Assembly: GCF_029227915.1 (NCBI RefSeq)
Contig: NC_079880.1
Coordinates: forward strand, 31,863,501-31,927,500
From: Hydractinia symbiolongicarpus
Lineage: Eukaryota > Cnidaria > Hydrozoa > Anthoathecata > Hydractiniidae
Length of the DNA: 64,000 nt
Reading direction: 5' to 3'
Of the stretch, positions 37,476-52,400 are shown one piece after another; position 1 is the stretch's first letter; each line of letters starts with the position of its first letter. The notes under the pieces are model-generated. The model was given only the letters and a program-made list of their open reading frames with translations, searched no databases and had not been told where the DNA came from. Position numbers and translations under genes: made by a program.

Positions 37476-40400
37476 ATGGCTTTAGAACGCCGTCAACTAC
37501 ATGCACAGGCCTCTAAAGGTTGTGATATGGGCTTTTGCGGCCTAGTAAAGGCGATACACGAGAATCACGTGGTTCCACGAGGGTGTGCAGGTTACCATTG
37601 GTCTAGTCCTTCCATTCTTCATGGACTGCGACGTCCTAAGTCGTTTTCCTTAGCACCATGGCTTTAGAACGCCGTCAACTACATGCACAGGCGTCTAAAG
37701 GTTGTGATATGCGCTTTTGCCGGCTAATAAAGGCCTTACTAGTAAATTACGTGATCCCACGTTCTTGCGCAGGTTACCATTGGTCTACTCCTTCAACTCT
37801 TAATGGACTACTGCGTCCTAAGTCGTTTTCTTTGGCACCTTGGCTTTAGAACTCCGTCAACTACATGGACAGGCCTCTAAAGGCCGTAATACGGCCTTTT
37901 TCCCCCTAATAAAGGCTATACACGAAAATTACGTGGTTCCACGTGTGTGTGCTGGTTACCACTGGTCAACTCCTTCCACTGTCCATAGACTGCGACGTTC
38001 TAGGACGATTTCTCTCGCACCATGGCTTTAGAACGCCGTCAACTACATGCACAGGCCTCTAAAGGCCGTAATATGCCTTATTGAGGCCTAATAATGGCGA
38101 CACACGAAAATCACGTTGTTCCACGAGTGTGTGCAGGTTACCATTGGTCAACTCCTTCTACTCTTAATGGACTACTACGTTCTAGGACGATTTCCCTCCC
38201 ACCATGGCTTTAGAACGCCGTCAACTACATACACAGGCCTCTAAAGGCCGTAATATGGCCTTTTGCCGCCAATTAAAGGCCGTACACGTAATTCCCCTCG
38301 GTTCCACATGCTTGTGCAGGTTACCATTGGTCTAGTCCTTCCACTCTTCATGGACTGCGACGTCCTAAGTCGTTTTTCCTAGCACCATGGCTTTAGAACG
38401 CCGTCAACTACTTGCACAGTCTTCTAAAGGTTGTGATATGGGCTTTTGCGGCCAAGTAAAGGCGATACATGAGAATCACGTGGTTCCACGAGGGTTCTCA
38501 GGTTACCATTGGTCTAGTCCTTCTACTCTTCATGGACTGCGACGTCCTAAGTCGTTTTCCCTAGCACCATGGCTTGAGAACGCCGTCAACTGCATGCACA
38601 GGCCTGTAAAGGTTGTGATATGGGCTTTTGCCGGCTAATAAAGGCCTTACGCGTAAATTACGTGCTCCCACGTTCTTGCGCAGGTTACCATTGGTCTAGT
38701 CCTTCCATTCTCCATGGACTACGACGTCTTAAGTCGTTTTCTTTGGCACCATTGCTTTAGAACGCCGTCAACTACATGCACAGGCCTCTAAAGACCGTAA
38801 TATGGCGTTTTGCCGCCTATTAAAGGCCGTACACGTAATTCCCCTCGGTTCCACATGCTTGTGCAGGTTACCACTGGTCTAGTCCTTCCACTCTTCATGG
38901 ACTGCGACGTCCTAAGTCGTTTTCCCTAGCACCATGGCTTTAGAACGCCGTCAACTACTTGCACAGTCTTCTAAAGGTTGTGATATGGGCTTTTGCGGCC
39001 TAGTAAAGGCGATACACGAGAATCACGTGGTTCCACGAGGGTGTGCAGGTTACCATTGCTCTAGTCCTTCCACTCTTCATGGACTGCGACGTCCTAAGTC
39101 GTTTTCCCTAGCACCATGGCTTGAGAACGCCGTCAACTGCATGCACAGGCCTCTAAAGGCCGTAGTATGGCCTTTTGCGGCCTATTAAAGGCCTTTCATG
39201 TAAATCACGTGTTTCCACGCGCTTGCACAGGTTACCTTTTTTCTAGTCCATCCATCCTACATGGACTACGACGTCTTAAGTCGTTTTCTTTGGCACCATT
39301 GCTTTAGAACGCCGTCAACTACATGCACAGGCCTTAAAGGCCGTAATATGGACTTTTGCCGGCTAATAAACGCCTTACATGTAAATCACGTGTTTCCACG
39401 CGCTTGCGCAGGTTACCATTTTTCTAGTCCATCCATTCTCCATGGACTACGACGTCCTAAGTCGTTTTCTTTGGCGATATGGCTTTACAACGCCGTCAAC
39501 TACATGCACAGGCCTCTAAAGGCTGTAATATGGCCTTTTGCCGCCTAATAAAGGCCTTACACGTAAATCCCCCGGTTCCACGTGCTTGTGCAGGTTACCA
39601 TTGGTCTAGTCCTTCCACTCTCAATTGACTACTACGTTCTAGGACGATTTCCCTCGCACCTTGGCTTTAGAACTCCGTAAACTACATGGACAGGCCTCTA
39701 AAGGCCGTAATATGCCTTATAGAGGCCTAAAAAAAGGCGATACACGAAAATCACGTGGTTCCACGAGTGTGTGCAGGTTACCATTGGTCAACTCCTTCCA
39801 CTGTCCATAGACTGCGACGTTCTAAGTCGTTTTCCCTAGCACCTTGGCTTTAGAACTCCGTAAACTACATGGACAGGCCTCTAAAGGCCGTAATATGCCT
39901 TATAGAGGCTTAAAAAAAGGCGATACACGAAAATCACGTGGTTCCACGAGTGTGTGCTGGTTACCATTGGTCAACTCCATCTACTCCTAATGGACTACTA
40001 CGTTCTAGGACGATTTCCTTCGCACCATGGCTTTAGAACGCCGTCAACTACATGCACAGGCCTCTAAAGGCCGTAATATGGCCTTTTGCCGCCTATTAAA
40101 GGCCTTTCACGTAATTCCCCTCGTTCCACGTGCTTGTGCAAGTTACCATTGGTCTAGTCCTTCCACTCTCAATATACTACAAGGTCATAAGTCGTTTTCC
40201 CTAGCACCATGGCTTTAGAACGCCGTCAACTACATGCACAGGCCTCTAAATGCCGTAATATGCCTTATACATTCCTAATAAAGGCAATTCACGAGAATCA
40301 CGTGGTTCCACGAGGGTGGGCAGGTTACCATTGGTCAACTCCTTCTACTCTTAATGGACTACTACGTTCTAGGACGATTTCCCTCGCACCATGGCTTTAG

Positions 40401-41466
40401 AACGCCGTCAACTACATGCACAGGCCTCTAAATGCCGTAATATAGCCTTTTGCCGCCTAGTAAAGGCCTTACACGTAATTCCCCTCGTTCCACGTGCTTG
40501 TGCAAGTTACCATTGGTCTAGTCCTTCCACTCTCAATATGCTACAAGGTCATAAGTCGTTTTCCCTAGCACCATGGCTTTAGAACGCCGTCAACTACATG
40601 CACAGGCCTCTAAAGGCCGTAATATGCCTTATAGAGGCCTAATAAAGGCAATTCACGAGAATCACGTGGTTCCACGAGGGTGGGCAGGTTACCATTGGTC
40701 TAGTCCTTCCACTCTTCATGGACTGCGACGTCCTAAGTCGTTTTCCATGGCTTTAGAACGCCGTCAACTACATGCACAGGCCTCTAAAGGTTGTGATATG
40801 GGCTTTTGCCGGCTAATAAAGGCTTTACGCGTAAATTACGTGCTCCCACGTTCTTGCGCAGGTTACCATTGGTCTAGTCCTTCCATTCTCCATGGACTAC
40901 GACGTCTTAAGTCTTTTTCCCCAGCGCCATAGCTTTAGAACATCGTCAACTACATGCACAGGCCTCTAAAGGTCGCGATATGCTTTTTAGAGGCCTAATG
41001 AAGGATTAACACGTAAATCCTGTGGTTCTACGTGCCTGTGCAGGTTACCATTGGTCTACTCTTCCAAATATCAATGGACTACTGCGTCGTTTTCCCTTTC
41101 ACCATGGCTTTAGAACTTTGTCAACTACATGCACAGGACTCGAAAGCCGTAGTATGGCCTTTTAGAGGCCTAATAAAGACCTTACGCGTAAATCACGTGT
41201 TTAAACGTGCTTGTGCAGGTTACCATTGGTCTAATCCATCCATTCTCCATGGACTACGACGTCCTTAGTCGTGTTCCGTTCCATCATGGCTTTAGAACTT
41301 CGTCAACTACATGCACAGGCCTCTAAAGGCCGTTACATGGACTTTTGCGGCTAATAAAGGCCTTACACGTTAATCCCCCGGTTCCACATGCTTGTGCAGG
41401 TTACCATTGGTCTAGTCCTTCCACTCTTCATGGACTGCGACGTCCTAAGTCGTTTTCCCTAGCACC
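37476..41466 (+). repeat. Core block of mixed monomers, including a 174-bp variant
   Basis: About 22 monomers in mixed order. The dimer described at 33425 recurs at 38387 and 38934. The monomer at 40573-40746 is 174 bp: GTTTTCC joins ATGGC directly, with loss of 8 bp between CC repeats. Two neighbouring monomers near 39.66 and 39.84 kb both read GAACTCCGTAAACTACATGG, a local duplication. No non-satellite sequence is present. Confidence 0.8.
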
Positions 41467-42013
41467 ATGGCTTTAGAACGCCGTCAACTACATGCACAGG
41501 CCTCTAAAGGTTGTGATATGGGCTTTTGCCGGCTAATAAAGGCTTTACGCGTAAATTACGTGCTCCCACGTTCTTGCGCAGGTTACCATTGGTCTAGTCC
41601 TTCCACTCTCAATGGACTACAAGGTCATAAGTTCGTTTTCCTTGGCACCATGGCTTTAGAACTCCGTCAACTACATGGACAGGCGTCTAAAGGTCGTAAT
41701 ATGGCCTTTTGCCGCCTAATGAAGGCGATACACGAAAATCACGTGGTTCCACGTGTGTGTGCAGGTTACCATTGGTCAACTCCTTCTACTCTTAATGGAC
41801 AACTACGTGATAAGTCGTTTTCCCTGGCACCATGGCTTTAGAACGCCGTCAACTACATGCACAGGCCTCTAAAGGCCGTAATATGCCTTATAGAGGCCTA
41901 ATAAAGGCGATACACGAGAATCACGTGGTTCCACGAGGGTGGGCAGGTTACCATTGGTCTAGTCCTTCCACTCTTCATGGACAACTACGTGATAAGTCGT
42001 TTTCCCTGGCACC
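41467..42013 (+). repeat. 547-bp / 3-monomer unit, copy 1
   Basis: Monomers at 41467 (183 bp), 41650 and 41832. The first carries CATAAGTTCG, one T more than usual; the second has CATGGACAGGCGTC; the third has ATGCCTTATAGAGGCC and ends with GGACAACTACGTGATAAG. The next three monomers repeat this pattern 547 bp on. Confidence 0.88.
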
Positions 42014-42560
42014 ATGGCTTTAGAACGCCGTCAACTACATGCACAGGCCTCTAAAGGTTGTGATATGGGCTTTTGCCGGCTAATAAAGGCTTTACGCGTA
42101 AATTACGTGCTCCCACGTTCTTGCGCAGGTTACCATTGGTCTAGTCCTTCCACTCTCAATGGACTACAAGGTCATAAGTTCGTTTTTCTTGGCACCATGG
42201 CTTTAGAACTCCGTCAACTACATGGACAGGCGTCTAAAGGCCGTAATATGGCCTTTTGCCGCCTAATGAAGGCGATACACGAAAATCACGTGGTTCCACG
42301 TGTGTGTGCAGGTTACCATTGGTCAACTCCTTCTACTCTTAATGGACAACTACGTGATAAGTCGTTTTCCCTGGCACCATGGCTTTAGAACGCCGTCAAC
42401 TACATGCACAGGCCTCTAAAGGCCGTAATATGCCTTATAGAGGCCTAATAAAGGCGATACACGAGAATCACGTGGTTCCACGAGGGTGGGCAGGTTACCA
42501 TTGGTCTAGTCCTTCCACTCTTCATGGACTGCGACGTCCTAAGTCGTTTTCCCTAGCACC
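42014..42560 (+). repeat. 547-bp / 3-monomer unit, copy 2
   Basis: Matches the preceding unit monomer by monomer (42014, 42197, 42379). Small differences include TTCGTTTTTCTTGG for TTCGTTTTCCTTGG near 42,180, and a normal GGACTGCGACGTCC end on the third monomer in place of GGACAACTACGTG. Confidence 0.88.
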
Positions 42561-42790
42561 ATGGCTTTAGAACGCCGTCAACTACATGCACAGGCCTCTA
42601 AAGGTTGTGATATGGGCTTTTGCCGGCTAATAAAGGCTTTACGCGTAAATTACGTGCTCCCACGTTCTTGCGCAGGTTACCATTGGTCTAGTCCTTCCAC
42701 TCTCAATGGACTACAAGGTCATAAGTTCGTTTTCCTTGGCACCATGGCTTTAGAACTCCGTCAACTACATGGACAGGCGTCTAAAGGCCG
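42561..42790 (+). repeat. 547-bp unit, partial copy 3
   Basis: The monomer at 42561 and the first part of 42744 (CATGGACAGGCGTCTAAAGG) continue the 547-bp pattern. The sequence then changes to CGTAATACGGCC, the arm-type form, marking the transition from core to right arm. Confidence 0.8.
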
Positions 42791-45700
42791 TAATACGGCC
42801 TTTTGCCCCCTAATAAAGGCGATACACGAAAATCACGTGGTTCCACGTGTGTGTGCTGGTTACCATTGGTCAACTCCCTCCACTGTCCATAGACTGCGAC
42901 GTTCTAAGTCGTTTTCCCCAGAGCCATGGGTTTAGAACGCCGTCAACTACATGCACAGGCCTCTAAAGGCCGTAACATAGACTTTTGCCGGCTAATAAAG
43001 GCCTTACACGTAAATCCCCCGGTTCCACGTGCTTGTGCAGGTTACTATTGGTCTAGCCCTTCCACTCTCAATGGACTACAAGGTCGTACGTCGCTTTCCC
43101 TGGCATCATGGCTTTAGAACTCCGTCAACTACATGCACATGAATCAGGAGACCGTAATATGGCCTTTTGTTGCCTAATAAAGGCTTAGCACGTAAATCAC
43201 GTGGTTCTACGTGCATGTGCAGGTTACCATTGGTCTAGTCCTTCCACTCTCAATGGACTACAAGTTCATAAGTCGTTTTCCCTAGCACCATGGCTTTACA
43301 ACTCTGTCAACTACATGCACAGGACTCTAAAAGCCATAATATGGACTTTTGCCGGCTAATAAAGGCCTTACGCGTAAAATACGTGCTCCCACGTTCTTGC
43401 GCAGGTTACCATTGGTCTAGTCCTTCAATCTACATGGACTGCGACGTCCTAGGTTGTTTTCCTCAGCGCCATGGCTTTAGAACATCGTCAACTTTATGCC
43501 CAGGCCTCTAAAGGTTGCATTATGCTTTTTATATGCCTAATAAAGGCTTGAAACGTAAGTCACGTGGTTCTACGTGGTTGTGCAGGTTACCATTGGTCTA
43601 CTCCTTCAACTATTAATGGACTACTGCGTCCTAAGTCGTTTTCTTTGGCACTATAGCTTTACAACGCCGTCAACTACATGCACAGGCCTCTAAAGGCCGT
43701 AATACGGCCTTTTGCCCCCTAATAAAGGCGATACACGAAAATCACGTGGTTCCACGTGTGTGTGCTGGTTACCATTGGTCAACTCCTTCCACTGTCCATA
43801 GACTGCGACGTTCTAAGTCGTTTTCCCCAGCGGCATGGCTTTAGAACATCGTCAACTACATGCACAGGCCTCTAAAAGCCGTAATGTGGCGTTTTGCTGC
43901 CTAATAAAGGCCTTACGTGTAAATTACGTGTTCCCACGTTCTTGCGCAGGTTACCATTGGTCTAATCCTTCCACTCTCCATGGACTGCAACGTCCTAAGT
44001 CGTTTTCCCCAGCGCCATGGCTTTAGAACGCCGTCAACTACATGCACAGGCGTCTAAAGGTTGTGATATGGGCTTTTGTAGCCTAATAAAGGCGATACAT
44101 GAAAATCACGTGGTTCAACATGTGTGTGCAGGTTACTATTGGTCAACTCCTTCTACTCTTAATGGACTACTACGTTCTAGGACGATTTCTCTCGCACCAT
44201 GGCTTTAGAACTCCGTCATCTACATGCGGAGGCGTCTAAAAGCCGCAATATGGCCTTTTGCTGCCTAATAAAGGCATTACGCGTAAATCACGTGTTTCCA
44301 CGCGCTTGCACAGGTTACCATTTGTCTAGTTCTTCCATCCTACATGGACTACGACGTCTTAAGTCGTTTTCGCCAGCGCCATTGCTTTAGAACATCGTCA
44401 ACTACTTGCACAGGTCCCTAAAGGTTGCAATAGGTTTTTTACGTGCCAAATAAAGGCTTAAAGCGTAAATCACGTGGTTCTACGTGGCTGTGCAGGTTAC
44501 CATTGGTATACTCCTTCAACTGTCAATGGACTACTACGTCATAAGTCGTTTTCCTTGGCACCATGGCTGTAGAACTCTGTCAACTACATGCACAGGCTTC
44601 TAAAAGCTGTAATATGGCGTTTTGCCGCCTAATAAAGGCCTTACGTGTAAATCACGTGTTTCAACGCTCTTGCACAGGTTACCTTTGGTCTAGTCCTTCT
44701 ACTCTCAATGCACTACAAGGTCATAAGTCCTTTTCTCTAGCACCATGGCTTTAGAACTCCGTCAACTACATGCACCGGCCTCTAAAGGCCGTAATATGGC
44801 TTTTTGCCGCCTAATGAAGGCGATACACGAGAATTACGTGGTTCCACGTGTGTGTGCAGGTTACCATTGGTCAACTTCTTCTACTCTTAATGGACAACTA
44901 CGTCATAAGTCGTTTTCCTTGGTACCATGGCTTTAGAACTCCGACATCTACATGCACAGGCGTCTAAAAGCCGTAATATGGCGTTTTGCTGCCTAATAAA
45001 GGCATTACGCGTATATCACGTGTTTCCACGCGCTTGCACAGGTTACCATTTGTCTAGTTCTTCCATCCTACATGGACTACGACGTCTTAAGTCGTTTTCG
45101 TTAGAGCCGTGGGTTTAAAACGCCGTCAATTACATGCACATGAATCAGGAGACCGTAATATGGCCTTTTGTTGCCTAATAAAGGCTTAGCACGTAAATCA
45201 CGTGGTTCTACGTGCATGTGCAGGTTACCATTGGTCTAGTCCTTCCACTCTCAATGGACTACAAGGTCATAAGTCGTTTTCCCTAGCAGTATGGCTTTAC
45301 AACTCCGTTAAGTACATGCACAGGCCTCTAAAGGCCATAACATGGACCTTTGCCGGCTAATAAAGGCCTTACACGTAAATCTCCCGGTTCCACGTGCTTG
45401 TGCAGGTTACCATTGGTCTAGCCCTTCCACTCTCAATGGACTACAAGGTCGTACGTCGCTTTCCCTGGCATCATGGCTTTAGAACTCCGTCAACTACATG
45501 CACAGGCCTCTAAAGGCCGTTACATGGACTTTTGCGGCTAATAAAGGCCTTACACGTTAATCCCCCGGTTCCACATGCTTGTGCAGGTTACCATTGGTCT
45601 AGTCCTTCCACTCTCAATGGACTACAAGGTCATAAGTCGTTTTCGCTGGCACTTTGGCTTTAGAACGCCGTCAAATACATGCACAGGCGTCGAAAGGCTG

Positions 45701-46024
45701 TGATATGGCCTTTTGTGGCCTAGTAAATGCGATACACGAAAATCACGTGGATCCACGTGCGTGTGCAGGTTACCATTGGCTTAGTCCCTCCACTCTCAAT
45801 GGAAGGTCATAAGTCGTTTTCCCTAGCACCTTGGCTTTAGAACATCGTCAACTACGTGCACAGGCCTCTAAAAGCCGTAATATGGCGTTTTGCCGCATAA
45901 TAAAGGCCTTACGTGTAAATCACGTGTTTCAACGCTCTTGCACAGGTTATCATTGGTCTAGTCCTTCCACTCTCCATGGACTGCGACGTCCTAAGTTGTT
46001 TTCGCCAGCGTCATGGCTTTAGAA
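42791..46024 (+). repeat. Transition block, core to arm-type monomers
   Basis: About 18 monomers, mostly arm-type: CCATGGGTTTAG at 42926, GGCATCATGG near 43,104, GGCTGTAGAACTC at 44563 and CATGAATCAGGAGACCG near 43,137 and 45,138. Several resemble left-arm monomers but carry private substitutions (for example TAATGTGGCG at 43,883, CATGCGGAGGCG at 44,223 and GCCGTGGG at 45,107). This block therefore looks older or less homogenised than the repeated units on either side. Confidence 0.75.
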
Positions 46025-49000
46025 CGCCGTCAACTACATGCACAGGCCTCTAAAGGTTGTGATATGGCCTTTTGTTGGCTAATAAAGGCTTAGCACGTAA
46101 ATCACGTGGTTCTACGTGCATGTGCAGGTTACCATTGGTCTACTCCTTCAACTCTCAATGGACTACTGCCTCCTAAGTCATTTTCTTTGGCACCATGGCT
46201 TTACAACGCCGTCAACTACATGCACAGGCCTCTAAAGGCTGTAATATGGCTTTTGCCGCCTAATAAAGGCGTTACACGTAAATCCCCCGGTTCCACGTGC
46301 TTGTGCAGGTTACTATTGGTCTAGCCCTTCCACTCTCAATGGACTACAAGGTCGTACGTCGCTTTCCCTGGCATCATGGCTTTAGAACTCCGTCAACTAC
46401 ATGCACAGGCCTCTAAAAGCCGTAATATGGCGTTTTGCTGCCTAATAAAGGCCTTACGTGTAAATTACGTGTTCCCACGTTCTTGCGCAGGTTACCATTG
46501 GTCTAATCCTTCCACTCTCCATGGACTGCAACGTCCTAAGTCGTTTTCCCCAGCGCCATGGCTTTAGAACATCGTCAACTACATGCACAGGTCCCTAAAG
46601 GTTGCAATATGTTTTTTACGTGCCTAATAAAGGCTTAAAACGTGAATCACGTGGTTCTACGTGGCTGTGCAGGTTACCATTGGTATACTCATTCAACTCT
46701 CAATGGACTACTACGTCATGAGTCGTTTTCCTTGGCACCATGGCTGTAGAACTCTGTCAACTACATGCACAGACCTGTAAAAGCTGTAATATGGCGTTTT
46801 GCCGCCTAATAAAGGCCTTACGTGTAAATCACGTGTTTCAACGCTCTTGCACAGGTTACCATTGGTCTAGTCCTTCTACTCTCAATGGACTACGACGTCT
46901 TAAGTCGTTTTCCCCAGAGCCATGGGTTTAGAACGCCGTCAACTACATGCACAGGTCCCTAAAGGCCGTAACATGGACTTTTGCCAGATAATAAAGGCCT
47001 TACACGTAAATTCCCCGGTTCCACATGCTTGTGCAGGTTACCATTGGTCTAGCCCTTCCACTCTCAATAAACTACGACGTCTTAAGTCGTTTTCCCCCAA
47101 GCCATGGGTTTAGAACATCGTCAACTACATGCACAGGTCCCTAAAGGTTGCAATATGTTTTTTACGTGCCTAATAAAGGCTTAAAACGTAAATCACGTGG
47201 TTCTACGTGGCTGTGCAGGTTACCATTGGTATACTCATTCAACTCTCAATGGACTACTGCGTCATAAGTCGTTTTCCTTGGCACCATGGCTGTAGAACTC
47301 TGTCAACTACATGCACAGGCCTCTAAAAGCTGTAATATGGCGTTTTGCCGCCTAATAAAGGCCTTACGTGTTCATCACGTGTTTCAACGCTCTTGCACAG
47401 GTTACCATTGGTCTAGTCCTTCCACGCTCAATGGACTACAAGGTCATAAGTCGTTTTCCCTAGCACCTTGGCTTTAGAACTCCGTCAACTACATGGACAG
47501 GCCTCTAAAGGCCGTAATACGGCCTTTTGCCCCCTAATAAAGGCGATACACGAAAATCACGTGGTTCCACGTGTGTGTGCTGGTTACCATTGGTCTAGTC
47601 CTTCCACTCTCAATGGACTACGACGTCTTAAGTCGTTTTTCCCAGAGCCATGGGTTTAGAACGCCGTCAACTACATGCACAGGCCTCTAAAGGCCGTAAC
47701 ATGGACTTTTGCCTGCTAATAAAGGCCTTACACGTAAATTCCCCTGTTCCACATGCTTGTGCAGGTTACCATTGGTCTAGCCCTTCCACTCTCAATGGAC
47801 TACGACGTCTTAAGTCGTTTTCCCCCAAGCCATGGCTTTAGAACGCCGTCAACTACATGCACAGGCCTCTTAAGGTTACAATATGCTTCTTACATGCCTA
47901 ATAAAACCCTTACGTGTAAATCACGTGTTTCCACGCTCTTGCACAGGTTACCATTCGTCTAGTCCTTCTACTCTCAATGGACTACGACGTCTTAAGTCTT
48001 TTTCCCCAGAGCCATGGGTTTAGAACACCGTCAACTACATGCAAATGAATCTACAGACCGTAATATGGCCTTTTGTTGCCTAATAAAGGCTTAGCACGTA
48101 AATGACGTGGTTCTACGTGCATGTGCAGGTTACCATTGGTCTACTCCTTCAACTCTCAATGGACTACTGCGTCCTAAGTCATTTTCTTTGGCACCATGGC
48201 TTTACAACGCAGTCAACTACATGCACAGGCCTCTAAAGGCTGTAATATGGCTTTTGCCGCCTAATAAAGGCGTTACACGTAACTCCCCCGGTTCCACGTG
48301 CTTGTGCAGGTTACTATTGGTCTAGCCCTTCCACTCTCAATGGACTACAAGGTCGTACGTCGCTTTCCCTGGCATCATGGCTTTAGAACTCCGTCAACAA
48401 CATGCACAGGCCTCTAAAAGCCGTAATATGGCGTTTTGCTGCCTAATAAAGACCTTACGTGTAAATTACGTGTTCCCACGTTCTTGCGCAGGTTACCATT
48501 GGTCTAATCCTTCCACTCTCCATGGACTGCAACGTCCTAAGTCGTTTTCCCCAGCGCCATGGCTTTAGAACGCCGTCAACTACATGCACAGGCCTCCAAA
48601 GGTTGTGATATGGGCTTTTGTGGCCTAATAAAGGCGATACATGAAAATCACGTGGTTCCACATGTGTGTGCAGGTTACCATTGGTCAACTCCTTCTACTC
48701 TTAATGGACTACTACGTTCTAGGACGATTTCTCTCGCACCATGGCTTTAGAACTCCGTCATCTACATGCGCAGGTGTCTAAAAGCCGTAATATGGTCTTT
48801 TGCTCCCTAATAGAAGCCTTACGTGTAAATCACGTGTTTCCACGCTCTTGCACAGGTTACCATTCGTCTAGTCCTTCTACTCTCAATGGACTACGACGTC
48901 TTAAGTCGTTTTCGCCAGCGCCATGGCTTTAGAACATCGTCAACTACATGCACAGGTCCCTAAAGGTTGCAATATGTTTTTTACGTGCCTAATAAAGGCT

Positions 49001-49479
49001 TAAAACGTAAATCACGTGGTTCTACGTGGCTGTGCAGGTTACCATTGGTATACTCATTCAACTCTCAATGGACTACTACGTCATAAGTCGTTTTCCTTGG
49101 CACCATGGCTGTAGAACTCTGTCAACTACATGCACAGGCCTCTAAAAGCTGTAATATGGCGTTTTGCCGCCTAATAAAGGCCTTACGTGTAAATCACGTG
49201 TTTCAACGCTCTTGCACAGGTTACCATTGGTCTAGTCCTTCTACTCTCAATGGACTACGACGTCTTAAGTCGTTTTCCCCAGAGCCATGGGTTTAGAACG
49301 CCGTCAACTGCATGCACTGGCCTCTAAATGACTTAAAATGGCTTTTGCCGCCTAATAAAGGCCTTTCACGTAAATCCCCCGGTTCCACGTGCTTGTGCAG
49401 GTTACCATTGGTCTAGCCCTTCCACTGTCAATGGACTACAAGGTCGTACGTCGCTTTCCCTGGCATCATGGCTTTAGAA
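46025..49479 (+). repeat. Right-arm HOR unit R1 (3,455 bp, 19 monomers)
   Basis: Monomers at 46376, 46740, 46922, 47286 and 47468 recur at offset 3,455 (49831, 50195, 50377, 50741, 50923). From 47650 on the offset becomes 3,637 because this unit lacks one monomer present in the next unit. After 48923 it becomes 3,783, because a full monomer stands here where the next unit has the 146-bp variant plus a full monomer. It is more diverged from R2 than R2 is from R3. Confidence 0.85.
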
Positions 49480-52400
49480 CTCCGTCAACTACATGCACAG
49501 GCCTCTAAAGGTTGTGATATGGCCTTTTGTTGGCTAATAAAGGCTTAGCACGTAAATCACGTGGTTCTACGTGCATGTGCAGGTTACCATTGGTCTACTC
49601 CTTCAACTCTCAATGGACTACTGCCTCCTAAGTCATTTTCTTTGGCACCATGGCTTTACAACGCCGTCAACTACATGCACAGGCCTCTAAAGGCTGTAAT
49701 ATGGCTTTTGCCGCCTAATAAAGGCGTTACACGTAAATCCCCCGGTTCCACGTGCTTGTGCAGGTTACTATTGGTCTAGCCCTTCCACTCTCAATGGACT
49801 ACAAGGTCGTACGTCGCTTTCCCTGGCATCATGGCTTTAGAACTCCGTCAACTACATGCACAGGCCTCTAAAAGCCGTAATATGGAGTTTTGCTGCCTAA
49901 TAAAGGCCTTACGTGTAAATTACGTGTTCCCACGTTCTTGCGCAGGTTACCATTGGTCTAATCCTTCCACTCTCCATGGACTGCAACGTCCTAAGTCGTT
50001 TTTCCCAGCGCCATGGCTTTAGAACATCGTCAACTACATGCACAGGTCCCTAAAGGTTGCAATATGTTTTTTACGTGCCTAATAAAGGCTTAAAACGTAA
50101 ATCACGTGGTTCTACGTGGCTGTGCAGGTTACCATTGGTATACTCATTCAACTCTCAATGGACTACTACGTCATGAGTCGTTTTCCTTGGCACCATGGCT
50201 GTAGAACTCTGTCAACTACATGCACAGGCCTGTAAAAGCTGTAATATGGCGTTTTGCCGCCTAATAAAGGCCTTACGTGTAAATCACGTGTTTCAACGCT
50301 CTTGCACAGGTTACCATTGGTCTAGTCCTTCTACTCTCAATGGACTACGACGTCTTAAGTCGTTTTCCCCAGAGCCATGGGTTTAGAACGCCGTCAATTA
50401 CATGCACAGGCCTCTAAAGGCCGTAACATGGACTTTTGCCGGCTAATAAAGGCCTTACACGTAAATTCCCCGGTTCCACATGCTTGTGCAGGTTACCATT
50501 GGTGTAGCCTTTCCACTCTCAATGGACTACGACGTCTTAAGTCGTTTTCCCCCAAGCCATGGGTTTAGAACATCGTCAACTACATCCACAGGTCCCTAAA
50601 GGTTGCAATATGTTTTTTACGTGCCTAATAAAGGCTTAAAACGTAAATCACGTGGTTCTACGTGGCTGTGCAGGTTACCATTGGTATACTCATTCAACTC
50701 TCAATGGACTACTGCGTTATAAGTCGTTTTCCTTGGCACCATGGCTGTAGAACTCTGTCAACTACATGCACAGGCCTCTAAAAGCTGTAATATGGCGTTT
50801 TGCCGCCTAATAAAGGCCTTACGTGTACATCACGTGTTTCAACGCTCTCGCACAGGTTACCATTGGTCTAGTCCTTCCACGCTCAATGGACTACAAGGTC
50901 ATAAGTCGTTTTCCCTAGCACCTTGGCTTTAGAACTCCGTCAACTACATGGACAGGCCTCTAAAGGCCGTAATACGGCCTTTTGCCCCCTAATAAAGGCG
51001 ATAAACGAAAATCACGTGGTTCCACGTGTGTGTGCTGGTTACCATTGGTCAACTCCTTCCACTGTCCATAGACTGCGACGCTCTAAGTCGTTTTCCCCAG
51101 CGGCATGGCTTTAGAACATCGTCAACTACATGCACAGGCCTCTAAAAGCCGTAGTATGGCGTTTTGTTGCCTAATAAAGGCCTTACGTGTAAATTACGTG
51201 TTTCCACGCTCTTGCACAGGTTAGTATTGGTCTAGTCCTTCCACTCTCAATGGACTACGACGTCTTAAGTCGTTTTCCCCAGAGCCATGGGTTTAGAACG
51301 CCGTCAACTACATGCACAGGCCTCTAAAGGCCGTAACATGGACTTTTGCCGGCTAATAAAGGCCTTACACGTAAATTCCCCTGTTCCACATGTTTGTGCA
51401 GGTTACCATTGGTCTAGCCCTTCCACTCTCAATGGACTACGACGTCTTAAGTCGTTTTCCCCCAAGCCATGGGTTTAGAACGCCGTCAACTACATGCACA
51501 GGCCTCTTAAGGTTACAATATGCTTCTTACATGCCTAATAAAAGCCTTACGTGTAAATCACGTGTTTCCACGCTCTTGCACAGGTTACCATTCGTCTAGT
51601 CCTTCTACTCTCAATGGACTACGACGTCTTAAGTCTTTTTCCCCAGAGCCATGGGTTTAGAACACCGTCAACTACATGCAAATGAATCTACAGACCGTAA
51701 TATGGCCTTTTGTTGCCTAATAAAGGCTTAGCACGTAAATGACGTGGTTCTACGTGCATGTGCAGGTTACCATTGGTCTACTCCTTCAACTCTCAATGGA
51801 CTACTGCGTCCTAAGTCATTTTCTTTGGCACCATGGCTTTACAACGCCGTCAACTACATGCACAGGCTTCTAAAGGCTGTAATATGGCTTTTGCCGCCTA
51901 ATAAAGGCGTTACACGTAAATCCCCCGGTTCCACGTGCTTGTGCAGGTTACTATTGGTCTAGCCCTTCCACTCTCAATGGACTACAAGGTCGTACGTCGC
52001 TTTCCCTGGCATCATGGCTTTAGAACTCCGTCAACAACATGCACAGGCCTCTAAAAGCCGTAATATGGCGTTTTGCTGCCTAATAAAGGCCTTACGTGTA
52101 AATTACGTGTTCCCACGTTCTTGCGCAGGTTACCATTGGTCTAATCCTTCCACTCTCCATGGACTGTAACGTCCTAAGTCGTTTTCCCCAGCGCCATGGC
52201 TTTAGAACGCCGTCAACTACATGCACAGGCCTCCAAAGGTTGTGATATGGGCTTTTGTGGCCTAATAAAGGCGATACATGAAAATCACGTGGTTCCACAT
52301 GTGTGTGCAGGTTACCATTGGTCAACTCCTTCTACTCTTAATGGACTACTACGTTCCAGGACGATTTCTCTCGCACCATGGCTTTAGAACTCCGTCATCT